Positions 8,900-16,513 of a stretch of 64,000 nt of DNA are shown one piece after another. Source of the stretch: Armatimonadota bacterium (GTDB taxonomy: Bacteria > Armatimonadota > Fimbriimonadia > Fimbriimonadales > Fimbriimonadaceae). The position numbers were made by a program, and so were the translations under genes. The notes beneath the pieces were generated by a model. That model had not been told where the DNA came from, searched no databases, and saw only the letters and a list, made by a program, of their open reading frames with translations. How positions within the stretch are numbered: the stretch's first letter is position 1; each line of letters opens with the position of its first letter. The DNA lies in contig JAFDWS010000002.1 in the NCBI GenBank assembly GCA_018268375.1, positions 496,001 through 560,000 on the forward strand, in the 5' to 3' direction.

Positions 8900-9393
8900 T
8901 ATGCCTTGCAACGTGACGCCTTGCAGGCATACATCGCCTTGTCGGCCGACAACAACGGGTCTGCCACAGTCGAGTCAGAGACGCCACAACTCAAGGTGAC
9001 TCCGCAAAAATCAAACTTGGCGGCACGCTGAGCGACTGTACGAGCCACGGCCGCAGTCGCCCCAGGCAACAAAAGCACAAACTCGTCGCCACCCGTCCGG
9101 GCCACCATGTCGAGGGGGCGCACTATTCCTCTCAGGTGGGCCACAACCCGGCACAAGACCTCGTCACCACGCTTGTGCCCCATAGTGTCGTTCACTTTCT
9201 TGAAGTTGTCGCAATCCACCACCACCAAAGCAAAACGAATGTGCGTGCTCTGCAACCGCTGGACAGCACGTTCAAAAGCCATCAACGAAGTTGCGCCCGT
9301 CAGTGTGTCGAAGCGGACTTGGCGACGCAAACACCAGTTTGACCAAGCCAACCAACATGCTAGAATCCCAAGAAGAAAGATTGTTGTAACCAT
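8899..9393 (-). CDS. Membrane-anchored diguanylate cyclase (GGDEF)
   Basis: 164 residues. An N-terminal membrane helix (TTIFLLGILACWLAWSNW) is followed by a GGDEF domain: VVDCDNFKKVNDTMGHKRGDE, then the intact active site TGGDEFVLLLPG. An RxxD inhibitory site sits five residues before GGDEF (RPLD-MVART-GGDEF). Predicted to make c-di-GMP from GTP. The domain ends shortly after GVTLSCGVS. ATG is behind GAAGGA. Carriage of a complete cyclase by a phage-like element is uncommon. Confidence 0.85.
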   Translation of the reverse strand: MVTTIFLLGILACWLAWSNWCLRRQVRFDTLTGATSLMAFERAVQRLQSTHIRFALVVVDCDNFKKVNDTMGHKRGDEVLCRVVAHLRGIVRPLDMVARTGGDEFVLLLPGATAAVARTVAQRAAKFDFCGVTLSCGVSDSTVADPLLSADKAMYACKASRCKA

Positions 9394-9416
9394 CGTCCTT
9401 CTTAAACTCGGCGCGG

Positions 9417-9971
9417 CTAAGCGGCTTCTTTAGACTGCGGACAACAATTCTCGCAAAAACACAAGCTTTCACCACGGCACAACCCGTGGGGAATCAATAC
9501 CTGGTCTGACCAGCCGCGGACTACTACGCCGGCTTCCTCGAACATCTTAAGCGAAGCCTGGTAAGACTCGTCCCAACTATGGCTAGTCGCTTTTGTCATT
9601 AATTCGGTGCTCACCGTGTGGTAGACCACTTCCTTGGCGCCCACCTGGACGATGCCGCGGGCACAGTCGGCGCACGGGAACAGAGTCACATAAAACGTAG
9701 AGCCGGACAAAGAGGCCCCCGTCCTGCCGGCGTTGTAAATGGCGTTTCGTTCGGCGTGCTCCATCCACAAGTATTTGCCTGGGCGGTCCCAACGGGGGTC
9801 GCCGGGCTCAAATGGTTCGACGCCGCGAGGCCAACCATTGTATCCAAGGCTGACAACTGTGTGCGAAGCATCGACAATGACACAGCCAACCTGCGTCGAA
9901 GTGTCCGAAGAACGCATGGCGAAAAGATAGGCCATGCTCATAAATGTCGAATCCCAATCTGGTCGAGGCAC
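9417..9971 (-). CDS. Deoxycytidylate deaminase
   Basis: 184 residues. Deaminates dCMP to dUMP, the substrate for ThyX (encoded at 31173). Zinc motifs EHAERNAIYNAG (HAE) and PCADCARG (PCxxC) are intact and TQVGCVIVDA starts the fold. A C-terminal CFCENCC may be a further metal site. GTG start with CACAAT six bases upstream. TAG stop with an in-frame TAA five codons later. Confidence 0.88.
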   Translation of the reverse strand: MPRPDWDSTFMSMAYLFAMRSSDTSTQVGCVIVDASHTVVSLGYNGWPRGVEPFEPGDPRWDRPGKYLWMEHAERNAIYNAGRTGASLSGSTFYVTLFPCADCARGIVQVGAKEVVYHTVSTELMTKATSHSWDESYQASLKMFEEAGVVVRGWSDQVLIPHGLCRGESLCFCENCCPQSKEAA

Positions 9972-10040
9972 GTGTGTATTGTGCCAAAAAAGGCGCGCGC
10001 CCCTGTGAAGAGCGTGCGCCTTTTGTCAGGACAGGGAAGT

Positions 10041-11072
10041 TTAGAAACGGACGATGACAAACGCACCGAGCGTGTCTTGGTTCTTGCGGCCGTCGAAGAA
10101 CGGCGTGCTGCACATGTCGTGCCTAAACTCGAGACCCAGAGTCGTTTTCTCGTCCAACTTGCTGCCATAAGTGGCAGTAAAGGAATTGAAGCTTTGAGCC
10201 ATGCCAGTGCGAACTCCGTCAGCGTCGCGGAAACCTTCGAGTCGAAGGGTCAACGTCCCAGTCGGGCTCAACTGCGTGGTCGCATAGCCAGCAAGCCCAT
10301 ACCACTTGTTGCCATCCGCCGTCGCCCAGTTCCCGTCTAACGCCCATAGCCACTTGCCCTTGCTGGAAGAGAGGTTCAAGTTGACCATAGTGGTCTTCAT
10401 CGTGCCCGGCTTGGCGAATCCAATTCCCCCAAACGACGCACTGTTGTTCGGTGCTGGCGTCTGTCGACCTTCATCCCCATAGACCACGTTCAGGGTGGCG
10501 TTCCACGAGTCTGACAACTTGCCCGAGAACGAAGCACCGACGGTTTTGCCAGAGTTGCTGTCCTCGACCTCGTTCCAGCCTTGCACCAAGTACAAGGCCA
10601 GGCCGTTCGCCAAGGTCACTCGCATGCCAGTAAAGTAGGCCGGCTGACCAAAAGTCCAGTTCTGGCCCTAGTTCAAGTTGTCACTGGGCAACGTGTACTC
10701 GTAGCCGAGCCAGGAGTTGAACTTGCCAAGGTCGACAGTCACGTCTTTGCCACTGAACGTCAAGTAGCCTTGCTGGACTGCCTTGTACTTATCGGCTCCT
10801 CCGGGCTCCAATGTGTTCACAAGGTCGATAGAGTCACCGCCTGCAAGGTCGATGGTCGCCCCGAACGGGGATTTTTGAGACGAGGTCTTCTTGAAGCGCA
10901 CAACGGCGCTGCCCAATGTCAACTTGTTCGTCTTGGTGTCCAATCCGCGGCCTGCCAAACGACCAGGTCCGAATTGGTAGTACAAGTCAACAGTCGCGTT
11001 AGTCGACCAGTCTTGGCCTGCGAAAGCCATCGTACAGGCCGCAGACAGAATCAATACGCTCCACAATTTCAT
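10041..11072 (-). CDS. Outer-membrane beta-barrel porin interrupted by in-frame TAG
   Basis: A signal peptide (MKLWSVLILSAACTMAFAG) and a barrel of the OmpL-like/beta-barrel porin-2 type: VDLYYQFG, VDLGKFNSWLGYEYTLPSDN, then YFTGMRVTLANGLALYLVQ and more strands, ending in VIVRF with terminal Phe. The frame carries TAG at 10668-10670 after SDNLN; the same frame goes on for 209 codons of clear barrel sequence to TAA. Either a nonsense mutation or a codon read by the two CTA tRNAs in this element. The second part contains no strong separate start before residue 145. Confidence 0.75.
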
Positions 11073-11129
11073 ATAGTGTTAGCCTTGCTGTAAACAGCGC
11101 AGCGAGTGTACCACTGTTTTTGACCGACA

Positions 11130-11417
11130 CTAGGCACAAGCCGCGGTCAAACAACAAGGACGTATGTTTTGCACACACGGGATTGTTTCCAACAAAGCCA
11201 TGGTGCGGACGTCCATGTCGGCCACGAAGCGACCCATGCGGCCAAGTATACGGTGCACGATTATAGACTTACACTGTGCGTTGAGTTCTGCCAGTAAGGA
11301 TTCATAGACCTTCTCATGCTCCTGCTCAAGCCACTCCAGCAGTTCATACTCTGTGTGCTCAAAATCAGGAGTTCCCAGACGGAGTTCGACGACACACAAC
11401 ATTTGCTCTTGGGTCAT
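11130..11417 (-). CDS. Unknown 95-residue protein
   Basis: From the ATG at 11417 (MTQEQMLCVVELRLG). Acidic helical middle (EYELLEWLEQEHEKVYE) and a cysteine-rich end (CVQNIRPCCLTAACA). TAG stop; readthrough would add 16 codons and end just before the porin start. Probably cotranscribed with the porin. Confidence 0.6.
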   Translation of the reverse strand: MTQEQMLCVVELRLGTPDFEHTEYELLEWLEQEHEKVYESLLAELNAQCKSIIVHRILGRMGRFVADMDVRTMALLETIPCVQNIRPCCLTAACA

Positions 11418-11459
11418 TAGGCTTGCGCCACGCGCACTCCTTGAGATATCATAGCGATT

Positions 11460-12239
11460 ATGTCGACTCGCGCATCGGCCGGCTTCCGTGTCAACAACCA
11501 AGACATTTTGATGTACGTGCACGCTGACGGATACCCGTCAGGACTAGGCCTGGAGGTGCTAGAGACACTTGGCGTCATGCTCAATAGCCTGGGGGTCTCT
11601 TGGATGCGCAAAATGGCTTCTGCAGTACGAGTCATTGAACGCCATGAAGCAACACCCCCGACCGCCGAGGACATAAAGGCTTTAAGGCCCTACACCAACT
11701 TGAACGTCGGCGAACAAAGAACCAGCGACTGGTACTGCCTCACGCGTGGGCTACAAGGCGACCTGACAGAAGTTCTCAAGTGTGGATATGCCTATACCGA
11801 CAACCACTTCGTACTAGATTCGCTCATGTGCGAATGGGCGTATGTCATCAACCTTGATGACGAAGTACTCGAGGTCTACCAAGGGTTTCAAGAAGGCAAA
11901 CCCGGTGAAGGGCGTTATGCAAGGATAGAACCCAAGTGGGCTCCGCATCATTTAGAACAACCAATCGAAAAAAGGTATTTTCCAGTCAGTTTAGTGGCCG
12001 CCTTTCGGTTCGACGCACTGCCCAGCGACAAAAAATTCTTGCGGCTCATCCTCAAGGGAAGTGAGGAAGAGGTCGAGTGGTTGCAAGAACAGTTCGACAA
12101 GGTCGCGGCCAGCAAAGCACCAGCCATTGACCGACTTCTGGCCATTGTTGGGAAAGCACAGGCCGAAGAGTTGTTGGGCACACTAAAAGAAGTGTTCGAT
12201 GCCGGCTACTACCTCGACAGGTTTAACGAAGACAACTGA
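11460..12239 (+). CDS. Unknown phage-type protein
   Basis: 259 residues beginning MSTRASAGFRVNNQDILMYV. The start HADGYPSGLGLEVLE is a pattern met in phage and plasmid proteins of unknown role. The C-terminal third is acidic and helical. TATCAT lies seven bases before the ATG, with no ribosome binding site, suggesting a leaderless mRNA. TGA stop. Confidence 0.75.
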   Translation: MSTRASAGFRVNNQDILMYVHADGYPSGLGLEVLETLGVMLNSLGVSWMRKMASAVRVIERHEATPPTAEDIKALRPYTNLNVGEQRTSDWYCLTRGLQGDLTEVLKCGYAYTDNHFVLDSLMCEWAYVINLDDEVLEVYQGFQEGKPGEGRYARIEPKWAPHHLEQPIEKRYFPVSLVAAFRFDALPSDKKFLRLILKGSEEEVEWLQEQFDKVAASKAPAIDRLLAIVGKAQAEELLGTLKEVFDAGYYLDRFNEDN

Positions 12240-12250
12240 CTCCATGGGCT

Positions 12251-12397
12251 TTAGCGCTCGGTCTCAACAACTCGATGAGACCTCAGTACCGCCATGACAT
12301 CTTGCTTGGCCGAGACCAAGCCAGCCTGTACGCCAAAACCAAACGCGAGCAATGCTATAAAAGCATGCACCTTGTACTTGTTGAACAACTGCTTCAT
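12251..12397 (-). CDS. 48-residue single-helix membrane or secreted protein
   Basis: ATG overlaps the stop of the upstream gene (ATGA). MKQLFNKYKV is followed by a hydrophobic stretch (HAFIALLAFGFGVQAGLVSA) that could be a signal peptide or membrane anchor, then a short charged tail. TAA stop. Last gene of a four-gene minus operon starting near 12962. Confidence 0.55.
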   Translation of the reverse strand: MKQLFNKYKVHAFIALLAFGFGVQAGLVSAKQDVMAVLRSHRVVETER

Positions 12398-12627
12398 TCT
12401 TCTTCATCCTCTAATACCAGTACAAATGGTTCGACGCCCGTCAACATCTCCTCCAATCGCCCCCATTCGTCCCAAGTGGTTTGACCCATTAACAACTCGA
12501 CGCGCTCTCGCGGTTCGTTCTGTGCGTTGCGACAGACCAATGGACCGTCGCCGCCTTGCCACTCTGCTCCCAAAAAACCTTCCCGGAGCAAAAATGCCAC
12601 CAAAACCTGATACAGCTCTAGCTTCAT
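12394..12627 (-). CDS. Unknown 77-residue acidic protein
   Basis: Starts inside the stop of the upstream gene (ATGA) and ends overlapping the next start, so it is translationally coupled on both sides. Ends in an acidic tail (LVLEDEEE). No recognised motif. Confidence 0.6.
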   Translation of the reverse strand: MKLELYQVLVAFLLREGFLGAEWQGGDGPLVCRNAQNEPRERVELLMGQTTWDEWGRLEEMLTGVEPFVLVLEDEEE

Positions 12628-12962
12628 TGAGCCTCCTTCGCTCGTATTGCAGCCACCACGGGTGGGACGAATTCAGGGTCTGAAATGTATTGCTGCAGCT
12701 CGTCCCAATTTCTCACCGCAAAATAGGCGATTTCTTCGTTTTCCCAATCACTGTCCAGCGATGTGACCATACTGGTCCACACAAGCTTCCAGGCAGCTTG
12801 GGCGTTGACGCGCTGAGTTCCGACCCACCAACCTCCAGGATTGGCGCGAGTAAGCAATGCGTCCAAGGAACTTTCGTTATCCTTGGCGGCCAGCATCAGT
12901 TCGCAAATGTGACGGACTGCTGGTGTGCACTTGTAGTCGGTCAAATATCGGTGCCAATTCAT
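12624..12962 (-). CDS. Unknown 112-residue protein
   Basis: I prefer the ATG at 12962 (MNWHRYLTDYKC) because an extended -10 box, TGATATAAT, ends at the alternative GTG at 13001. Mixed helix and aromatic residues (NPGGWWVGTQRVNAQAAWKL). First gene of a coupled minus operon. TGA stop. Confidence 0.6.
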   Translation of the reverse strand: MNWHRYLTDYKCTPAVRHICELMLAAKDNESSLDALLTRANPGGWWVGTQRVNAQAAWKLVWTSMVTSLDSDWENEEIAYFAVRNWDELQQYISDPEFVPPVVAAIRAKEAQ

Positions 12963-13016
12963 AGCCAGTTTTCGAGTCGCGCAAATCACGACATTGGCCA
13001 CATTATATCACAAGCA

Positions 13017-13370
13017 TCACTTGCCTGCGCCACATGCGCGACTTTCTGCACGCAATAGTGTCACCAGCTGACGTATCGCTTGTTCTTCGGTGTTATTTTG
13101 AGCTATCTTATCGCCGTCTATGGTGTATCCCGGACTGTCACCGATGACAACACCAGGAAAGTTCAAAGAAGTCGCAGTCTGCACAATACTTGCTTCCATA
13201 GTCCGGAGCGTCAATAGGTCTTCGAGCACATTGGCCCACGCCTCTAAGAGAACACCGTCAGTCTCAGGTTGGTCGCCCAAACGCTCCATCAACATAGACT
13301 GAACGTCAAAATGACCAAACATGGCCTTGATGTTCGCGGACACTTGCAGGGCTTCTTCAGAATACGGCAT
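13017..13370 (-). CDS. Unknown 117-residue protein
   Basis: From the ATG at 13370 (MPYSEEALQVSANIK), with CATAAT six bases upstream, as for a leaderless mRNA. Helical first half, then GVVIGDSPGYTIDGDKIAQ. No family recognised. The tRNA at 13391 lies just upstream. Confidence 0.6.
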   Translation of the reverse strand: MPYSEEALQVSANIKAMFGHFDVQSMLMERLGDQPETDGVLLEAWANVLEDLLTLRTMEASIVQTATSLNFPGVVIGDSPGYTIDGDKIAQNNTEEQAIRQLVTLLRAESRACGAGK

Positions 13371-13390
13371 GACTGAATTATGCCTAACAA

Positions 13391-13466
13391 TGGTGGTCGA
13401 CCTGGGACTTGAACCCAGAGCCTCTTCCATGTGACGGAAGCGCGCTACCGATTGCGCCAGTCGACC
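13391..13466 (-). tRNA. tRNA-Val(CAC)
   Basis: GGTCGAC/GTCGACC acceptor, D arm GCGC/GCGC, CTTCC-GTCACAT-GGAAG anticodon arm, T loop TTCAAGT, A73 and encoded CCA. Confidence 0.9.
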
Positions 13467-13499
13467 ACGTGTGTCGCAGTACAGAAGTTTGAGAAGAGT

Positions 13500-13577
13500 T
13501 GGTAGCGGGGATGGGATTCGAACCCATGATGTCGGCGTATGAAACCGAAGTCTTAGACCGGGCTAGACGACCCCGCC
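13500..13577 (-). tRNA. tRNA-Met(CAT)
   Basis: GGCGGGG/CCCCGCT acceptor, D arm GTCT/AGAC, TCGGT-TTCATAC-GCCGA anticodon arm, T loop TTCGAAT, A73 and encoded CCA. CAT could also be an Ile tRNA with lysidine. Confidence 0.88.
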
Positions 13578-13592
13578 ACGAAACCTACCGGC

Positions 13593-13928
13593 TCACGCCG
13601 GCTCACCAGAGAGACCGTTGACAAAACCTTTAATGGCATCAATGACGCCAGGTCCGGCGCCAGCAATGGTATCTTTCTGTTCTCCGTCGCGGAAAGACAT
13701 GTATGTCGGAACGCCGCGAATGCCGAACTTCTCGGTCATCTGAGGCGCGTCGTCCACGTCTACGAACACGAACTTTGCGTCCGGAGTTTCTGCGGCCAGT
13801 TGCTCGACCAATGGCTTCATGTTTTTACACGGGCCGCACCAAGCGGCAGAAAAATTGACGATGACCACTTGGTCACGAGAGGCCTCTTCGACCTCCTGGG
13901 CAAACGTCTCATCAGTGACTGACTGCAT
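13593..13928 (-). CDS. trxA: Thioredoxin
   Basis: 111 residues with the active site SAAWCGPCKNMKP at about 28-40 and the cis-Pro loop GIRGVPTYMSF near 68-78, the full single-domain thioredoxin length. Disulfide reductase, possibly for nucleotide metabolism or virion folding. TATAAT ends six bases before the ATG and there is no ribosome binding site: a clear leaderless start. TGA stop. Confidence 0.93.
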   Translation of the reverse strand: MQSVTDETFAQEVEEASRDQVVIVNFSAAWCGPCKNMKPLVEQLAAETPDAKFVFVDVDDAPQMTEKFGIRGVPTYMSFRDGEQKDTIAGAGPGVIDAIKGFVNGLSGEPA

Positions 13929-13946
13929 GTGTCAATTATACCACGG

Positions 13947-14414
13947 TCAAGACCATGTACGGTGTTTTTCAGCCACGCGCTCACTGCCGTCGTACTCGTC
14001 AATGACAAACTCAATGCCGTCAGGAATCTCTACGATGCCGAGTTTGGCGTGAGTGTCGTTGGCCGCTTCGCCCAACAACTCTACGCACTCGACCAAGTCC
14101 GGATGAGAACGCGTAAGAGCGACTGCAGTGTCCCAATCTTCGACATCCGCGGAACGGTCGTTGAACACAACAATCCGGCCTTGGTACACTGTCGGCGGGA
14201 ACGCACTGCCCATTCTTTGGGCGTGATAGTCTTGCACCGGAGTCTTGCTGTACTTCGGCCCCTTGAAAGAATCGACCATGCCGTCTTCATCAGCACCATA
14301 ATACTCTTCCAAAGTCTGCAACTCTACTACCGGAGAGCCACGCTCCGCGAGCCACAATAGAGCTCTTGCTGACAGCCCAAAGCCACCATAACAGCGGTTG
14401 ATGACCACCTTCAT
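13947..14414 (-). CDS. Conserved phage-type protein of unknown function
   Basis: 155 residues. The start MKVVINRCYGGFGLSARAL is typical of a family common in phages and in some bacterial genomes. The C-terminal part (LGIVEIPDGIEFVIDEYDG) is also typical. CACAAT lies seven bases before the ATG. TGA stop. Confidence 0.8.
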   Translation of the reverse strand: MKVVINRCYGGFGLSARALLWLAERGSPVVELQTLEEYYGADEDGMVDSFKGPKYSKTPVQDYHAQRMGSAFPPTVYQGRIVVFNDRSADVEDWDTAVALTRSHPDLVECVELLGEAANDTHAKLGIVEIPDGIEFVIDEYDGSERVAEKHRTWS

Positions 14415-14433
14415 ACGGTTAATTGTGCCAATT

Positions 14434-14510
14434 TGGTCCTCCTAGCGGGCGACCATCCCGCTTTTTGGCCTTGAAAGGGCCATGTCCTAAGCAACGTAGA
14501 CGATAGGAGG
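14434..14510 (-). tRNA. tRNA-Glu(TTC)-like with aberrant T loop
   Basis: CCTCCTA/TAGGAGG acceptor, D arm GTCT/GGAC, TGGCC-CTTTCAA-GGCCA anticodon arm, A73 and encoded CCA. The T arm is GCGGG-ATGGTCG-CCCGC: the loop lacks TTCRA, so normal elbow formation is doubtful. Confidence 0.7.
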
Positions 14511-14550
14511 ATGAATCTCCACGGGCAAGTTTGCGACCCTGGTAGTTGTG

Positions 14551-14618
14551 TGGCAAGTCAGGGAATCGAACCCCGTTCTACCATTACTGGCATGCTTTAC
14601 CAAATAAGCGAACTCGTC
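14551..14618 (-). tRNA. Degenerate tRNA-like gene, anticodon unclear
   Basis: GACGAGT/ACTTGCC acceptor with one mismatch, D arm GCTT/AAGC, T arm CGGGG-TTCGATT-CCCTG. The anticodon arm TGCCA-GTAA-TGGTA has only a four-base loop, so no anticodon can be read. CCA is not encoded (ACAC). Confidence 0.5.
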
Positions 14619-14650
14619 GATAAACCAACGTCATCGTCCCGTGAAGAAAC

Positions 14651-14726
14651 TGGTGCTCTCCGTGGGGTTTGAACCCACGACCTCCTTCGTGTCACAAAGG
14701 CGCACAACCAACCGTGCTCGGAGAGC
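14651..14726 (-). tRNA. tRNA-Val(GAC)
   Basis: GCTCTCC/GGAGAGC acceptor, D arm GCAC/GTGC, CCTTT-GTGACAC-GAAGG anticodon arm, T loop TTCAAAC, A73 and encoded CCA. Confidence 0.88.
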
Positions 14727-14731
14727 GAAAA

Positions 14732-14808
14732 TGGTGACCCGCCGGGGCGTCGAACCCCGTTCTCAACCTTGAGGGGGTTGAATCCTAGCCAACGTAGACG
14801 AGCGGGCC
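14732..14808 (-). tRNA. tRNA-Glu(CTC) with C33
   Basis: GGCCCGC/GCGGGTC acceptor, D arm GTCT/GGAT, CAACC-CCCTCAA-GGTTG anticodon arm (C at 33), T loop TTCGACG, A73 and encoded CCA. Confidence 0.75.
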
Positions 14809-14815
14809 ACAAACC

Positions 14816-14890
14816 TGGTACCCCGACGGAGAATCGAACTCCGACCACAGGGTTGAAAGCCCTGCATTCTAGCCACTAAACTACCGGGGC
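14816..14890 (-). tRNA. tRNA-Glu(TTC)
   Basis: GCCCCGG/TCGGGGT acceptor, CAGGG-CTTTCAA-CCCTG anticodon arm, T loop TTCGATT, A73 and encoded CCA. Its first bases hold the TAG stop of the upstream gene. Confidence 0.9.
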
Positions 14891-15084
14891 GTGTACTTTT
14901 CCAACGTCGCGCCGCGAGCACGGTAAACCGTCTCTAACGACAACGCCAGTTCGTCTGGGTCTTCGCCCAGACAGTCAGATAATTCTTGAATGGCGTCGCG
15001 GACTGCCGCGTCGCCTACTGAACGCAACCCAAACCCAGGTCTAGGATACCTTGGGGGCGGGCAAACGTCTATGCTGCGGAACAC
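14881..15084 (-). CDS. Unknown 67-residue protein ending inside a tRNA
   Basis: MFRSIDVCPPPRYPRPGFG, then a helical acidic part (VRDAIQELSDCLGEDPDELA). The TAG stop is formed by the first bases of tRNA-Glu, so tRNA processing would cut at the end of the reading frame. Its start overlaps the previous gene by 44 bases. Confidence 0.5.
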   Translation of the reverse strand: MFRSIDVCPPPRYPRPGFGLRSVGDAAVRDAIQELSDCLGEDPDELALSLETVYRARGATLEKYTPR

Positions 15085-15322
15085 TCTTTCTTTCTACATG
15101 TTCGCGAGTGTTCAAAATCGACCTCAACAAATCCATACATGCGTCCCAACGAGACCGGTCGGTCTCATATTGTACTTGGCACGGACAAGGACTGCCACTA
15201 CAACCGTAACATTCGTCCATTCCGAGAGATGGCATTTGTCGGCGCACCGACTTCATCAACCTCAACAAACGCGGTGTGGCCATCGCACGCAACTGGTCTT
15301 CAGTGTACTCCCAGTAATGCAT
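15041..15322 (-). CDS. Unknown 93-residue protein with Cys cluster
   Basis: MHYWEYTEDQLRAMATPRLL then DECYGCSGSPCPC, a possible metal-binding cluster. Eight bases after the stop of the preceding small gene, in the same operon. TAG stop. Confidence 0.6.
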   Translation of the reverse strand: MHYWEYTEDQLRAMATPRLLRLMKSVRRQMPSLGMDECYGCSGSPCPCQVQYETDRSRWDACMDLLRSILNTREHVERKSVPQHRRLPAPKVS

Positions 15323-15329
15323 GTGGACA

Positions 15330-15500
15330 TCATACCCTACAACGAGCCAATAAGTCTCTCAAATTTTCGAGCACAGGCTTCTCCATCAAGGGATGCAAGT
15401 CATCGCCGAGTCGACGAAGCACCATGTCAAGCATTATTGCGTAATGCAGCGCATTGTCACCGCGGATGAACACTCCTGGCCAGTCTCCCTCGAACTGCAC
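15330..15500 (-). CDS. Small phage-type protein
   Basis: 56 residues from a GTG at 15500. The start VQFEGDWPGVFIRGDNA is a recognisable phage and plasmid pattern of unknown function and sets the start. TGA stop. Confidence 0.65.
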   Translation of the reverse strand: MQFEGDWPGVFIRGDNALHYAIMLDMVLRRLGDDLHPLMEKPVLENLRDLLARCRV

Positions 15501-15555
15501 AGTGCCAGTCTCTACACGGCCTTCAGACGGGGCTGGAGCGATTGTTTAGGGCGCA

Positions 15556-15837
15556 TTAGTGGTGCTCAGTCGGAGTCCAGCCATTTAGCCTGGCGTCAGT
15601 GGCACAAGCACGCGCGTGGTTCAACCTGTCTTCAATGGTCGAAAGGTCAGTGCGGCCTTTGCCGCACTTCACCGGAACTTCGAACGCCGCACCGCAACGG
15701 TCGCAATACCAACCAAAGTATCCACGGACCGGGTCGTCTTCGATGACGTACACACATTGTGCGCACACATGGGCACGCAATGCTTTTTCACAATCGTCCC
15801 ACGTCTTGAAGGTGCGTATTTTTACTTTGCCTTCCAT
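15556..15837 (-). CDS. Small zinc-ribbon-like protein
   Basis: About 93 residues from the ATG at 15837 (MEGKVKIRTFKTWDDCEKA). CAQCVYVIEDDP and WYCDRCGAAF give two CxxC pairs of a zinc ribbon. TACAAG lies seven bases before the ATG. The palindrome CATATG supplies this ATG and a divergent ATG on the other strand. TAA stop. Confidence 0.65.
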   Translation of the reverse strand: MEGKVKIRTFKTWDDCEKALRAHVCAQCVYVIEDDPVRGYFGWYCDRCGAAFEVPVKCGKGRTDLSTIEDRLNHARACATDARLNGWTPTEHH

Positions 15838-15861
15838 ATGGATTCTTGTACACACCATAGA

Positions 15862-16188
15862 GTGCGTGTAGCGAAACTGTCAGACATGAAAGGCGGCTGG
15901 TTCGTCGGGGCTTTTGAACCCAACCTATTTTTCACCACCGCCGCCGAAGTAGGATGTAAGTCCTATAAAGCCGGTGAAACGAACCCCGCGCACCACCATC
16001 GCATGGCGGCCGAAGTGACACTTGTGGTCAGTGGCACATGTCGAATGGGCGAACACCGTCTCGCTGCCGGCGACGTCATATTGGTCACGCCTTGGGAAGT
16101 CTCAGACTTTGAAGCGCTCACCGACTGTACGGTCGTAGTCTATAAATCAGCGAGCGTAGCAGGGGACAAATTCTCTGGCGCGCCTTGA
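15862..16188 (+). CDS. Phage-type cupin
   Basis: About 108 residues from a GTG at 15862 (VRVAKLSDMKGGWFVG). A single cupin fold: NPAHHHRMAAEVTLVVSG provides the metal His cluster and AAGDVILVTPWEVSDFEAL the second motif. Phage relatives begin at the same place, favouring GTG over the ATG at 15838. TACACA is seven bases upstream. Substrate unknown. Its end overlaps the convergent gene by 49 bases. Confidence 0.75.
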   Translation: MRVAKLSDMKGGWFVGAFEPNLFFTTAAEVGCKSYKAGETNPAHHHRMAAEVTLVVSGTCRMGEHRLAAGDVILVTPWEVSDFEALTDCTVVVYKSASVAGDKFSGAP

Positions 16189-16436
16189 AGCGCGCTTGTG
16201 GCCATTTCTTCCACCATGACTACTGCTCGACCGCGCTCGGTCAACTGATAAGTGGCGAACTCGCCGGATGGCTCGAGCAATCCTTCTGACTGCAAGTATG
16301 CGACAAAGTTCATGGCAGCTATGCCCCATCCGCCCGTTAGTCTGCTGAGTGTGCCAAGAGACCGCGGACCGTGTGCGAACACGCGGAGTCCATCAATTTT
16401 GGTCGGCCACCAGTCGCTGAAGTTAGGCTCACTCAT
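16140..16436 (-). CDS. Small winged-helix-like protein
   Basis: 98 residues from the ATG at 16436 (MSEPNFSDWWPTKIDGL). Helical repeats followed by LEPSGEFATYQLTERGRAV, typical of a winged helix wing and strand, so a DNA-binding role is possible. TACACT six bases before the ATG marks a leaderless start. TAG stop. Confidence 0.6.
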   Translation of the reverse strand: MSEPNFSDWWPTKIDGLRVFAHGPRSLGTLSRLTGGWGIAAMNFVAYLQSEGLLEPSGEFATYQLTERGRAVVMVEEMATSALQGAPENLSPATLADL

Positions 16437-16513
16437 ATGAGTAGTGTAGCACATCGCCATCGCGGCAGCCACCAGACATGGATTTACATTGTAACGCACT
16501 GTACAAGGTCAAC

